DNA of 6,524 nt from Nitrospirota bacterium (lineage in GTDB: Bacteria; Nitrospirota; Thermodesulfovibrionia; Thermodesulfovibrionales; Magnetobacteriaceae): contig JADFXO010000223.1 in NCBI GenBank assembly GCA_015233485.1, positions 1-6,524 on the forward strand. The letters run 5' to 3'. The notes under the pieces were generated by a model. That model saw only the letters and a program-made list of their open reading frames with translations. It searched no databases and had not been told where the DNA came from. Below are positions 6,497 through 6,524 of this stretch, piece after piece (position 1 is the stretch's first letter; each line of letters opens with the position of its first letter). The translations under genes were made by a program, and so were the position numbers.

Positions 6497-6524
6497 TTGC
6501 ATAGTTCTGTAGTAATGACGGACT

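Noticed and set aside
6515..6524. ATG at the right edge as the start of another gene
   Set aside because: Only 10 bases are visible and there is no binding site.

Overview
The window looks like a bacterial chromosome segment. A conserved core, gpsA-larB-gspE on the minus strand and a divergent EmrB/QacA-type drug exporter on the plus strand, lies beside a short AT-richer accessory stretch holding a broken hicB-like antitoxin gene and a DUF2971 gene. Gram-negative affiliation is inferred from the GspE/PilB-type ATPase and from overall protein character. The residue style resembles Nitrospirota or deep 'delta' lineages, but this is an impression from reading and no search was run.

Layout: 1-78 has no supportable gene. 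At 79-276 a hicB-family antitoxin reading frame is interrupted by one in-frame TAA. At 294-1076 (+) is an intact DUF2971 protein of unknown function. Positions 1077-1252 are a convergent intergenic gap with a strong 9-bp hairpin and no gene. At 1253-3064 (-) is a complete GspE/PilB-type secretion or pilus ATPase. At 3061-3807 (-) is larB, for nickel-pincer cofactor synthesis. At 3800-4816 (-) is gpsA, for glycerol-3-phosphate synthesis. Positions 4817-4930 are a divergent promoter region. At 4931-6496 (+) is a complete 14-TM MFS transporter. The last 28 bases hold nothing identifiable.

The minus-strand genes read gpsA, then larB, then gspE, with start/stop overlaps of 8 and 4 bases, so they almost certainly form one translationally coupled unit even though their known functions (phospholipid precursor, nickel cofactor, type II/IV export motor) are unrelated. 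gpsA starts with GTG and gspE with TTG. Both divergent genes have a perfect TATAAT only 8-11 bases from the start codon, suggesting very short or absent 5' leaders.

I did not find a convincing undescribed system. The items most worth a second look are the decayed antitoxin next to the DUF2971 gene, a 14-bp direct repeat that brackets this accessory block with one copy inside the 3' end of gspE, the odd larB-containing operon, and the possible leaderless divergent promoters.
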